A stretch of DNA of 6,768 nucleotides from positions 1 through 6,768 of the forward strand of contig JAGTAM010000673.1 of assembly GCA_023422485.1 (NCBI GenBank). The letters run 5' to 3'. The notes under the pieces are model-generated. The model did no database searches and had not been told where the DNA came from. It saw only the letters and a list, made by a program, of their open reading frames with translations. Positions 6,300-6,768 of the stretch are shown here, piece by piece (position 1 is the first letter of the stretch; each line of letters starts with the position of its first letter). The position numbers and the translations under genes are program-made. The DNA is from Pseudomonadota bacterium (GTDB taxonomy: Bacteria > Pseudomonadota > Alphaproteobacteria > Rhizobiales > Beijerinckiaceae).

Positions 6300-6768
6300 G
6301 GCTTCACCCCGAGCTTCTGCTTCAGTTCCGGCACCGAGAGGTCGTGCCCGAATCCGGGCGAGCCCATGGCGAAGGTGTCGGCCGCCTTCAGTTCGCCGAC
6401 CACCACCGGATCGAAGCCGGCATCCGAGACCAGGGTGCAGGCGGTCTCCAGCGCCTTCGGGTCGTCGCCAGCGATCGGCACCGCCATGCGCGGCTCGGGC
6501 CGGCCGGCATTCTTCTGGAAGATCTTGTAGTTCGCCGCGTTGAAGGCGCGCACCACGTGCGCACCGGCAAGGTACTTGGCGGAGGTGGCGCCGATGCCGT
6601 CGCGCTCGACCTCGTCGGCGACCGCCCCGTCGCGGGCCTTCACCGCATTGCCGGCATCGATCACCACCTTGCCCTTGAGCGCAGCGGCGTGCTCACGCCC
6701 CAGTTCCGGATAGGCCTTGTAGGGCACCGCGATCAGCACGGCGTTGCCGAAGGCAATCGCCTCCGCCG
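6296..6768 (-). CDS. NADP-binding F420 reductase-like oxidoreductase, N-terminus cut by the window edge
   Basis: The frame is open to the window edge, and the residues before the internal GTG at 6739 (AEAIAFGNAV) read as family sequence, so the real start and the glycine-rich nucleotide loop lie beyond position 6768. The visible 156 or so residues contain the second half of a Rossmann-type domain: AVLIAVPYKAYPEL, then GKVVIDAGNAV, the VVRAFNAANYKIF segment, and MAVPIAGDDPKALETACTLV with DAGFDPVVVGEL. This order matches the COG2085/PF03807 'NADPH-dependent F420 reductase' group. Many bacterial members belong to organisms not known to make F420, so the true substrate is uncertain and reduction or oxidation of another small cofactor is possible. 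The C-terminus SVPELKQKLGVKP ends in TGA, which overlaps the TTG start of the carrier gene, so the two are translationally coupled. Confidence 0.85.
   Translation of the reverse strand, partial: AEAIAFGNAVLIAVPYKAYPELGREHAAALKGKVVIDAGNAVKARDGAVADEVERDGIGATSAKYLAGAHVVRAFNAANYKIFQKNAGRPEPRMAVPIAGDDPKALETACTLVSDAGFDPVVVGELKAADTFAMGSPGFGHDLSVPELKQKLGVKP

Noticed and set aside
4908..6530. Plus-strand open frame of 540 codons opposite the carrier and oxidoreductase
   Set aside because: Antisense shadow in the register of the carrier gene; low-complexity charged translation with no membrane segments or family motifs.
6296..6739. Treating the oxidoreductase as a complete 147-aa protein starting at GTG 6739
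   Set aside because: The frame stays open to the window edge with family-like residues before the GTG, and the glycine-rich nucleotide-binding loop would be missing. It is a truncated view of a longer gene.

Overview
The window is a GC-rich stretch (about two thirds G+C by eye) in which every credible gene lies on the minus strand. The RND-pump and carrier subfamilies, the GC-rich codon use, the GTG and TTG starts and a hairpin repeat ending in CCTCAGGCTGAGG-type sequence all suit an alphaproteobacterium of the Rhizobiales (Hyphomicrobiales). Methylobacterium/Methylorubrum is my best guess. This placement rests on sequence style and remembered family members, not on a search.

Reading in the direction of transcription (high to low coordinates), there are two gene pairs. 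The first (6768 to 4923) is the C-terminal part of an NADP-binding F420 reductase-like oxidoreductase, cut by the window edge. A polytopic membrane carrier of the ATP/ADP translocase (NTP/NTP exchange, COG3202-like) family follows it. They share a 4-base TTGA stop/start overlap, so they are almost certainly co-transcribed and translationally coupled. A 217-bp non-coding gap (4706-4922) contains an AT-rich island and is the likely place for the promoter of the next unit.

The second pair (4705 to 154) is a tripartite-type drug/solute efflux system. The RND inner-membrane permease (1077 aa) comes first and is followed 31 bp later by its HlyD/AcrA-type periplasmic adaptor (428 aa). No outer-membrane factor is in the window, so the pump must use one encoded elsewhere or further downstream. 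The permease keeps the Asp-Asp pair and the Arg and Thr of the proton relay, but has Ala where AcrB has its essential Lys940.

Positions 1-110, just past the adaptor stop, hold a long imperfect inverted repeat with a small palindrome at its outer end. It resembles the dispersed palindromic intergenic elements of Rhizobiales genomes. Several very long plus-strand reading frames (up to 1114 codons) are antisense shadows caused by the absence of TTA, CTA and TCA codons in the real genes. I see no CRISPR array, RNA gene, insertion sequence or clearly new multi-gene system. The most interesting points are the repeat, the altered proton relay and the uncharacterised carrier/oxidoreductase pair.
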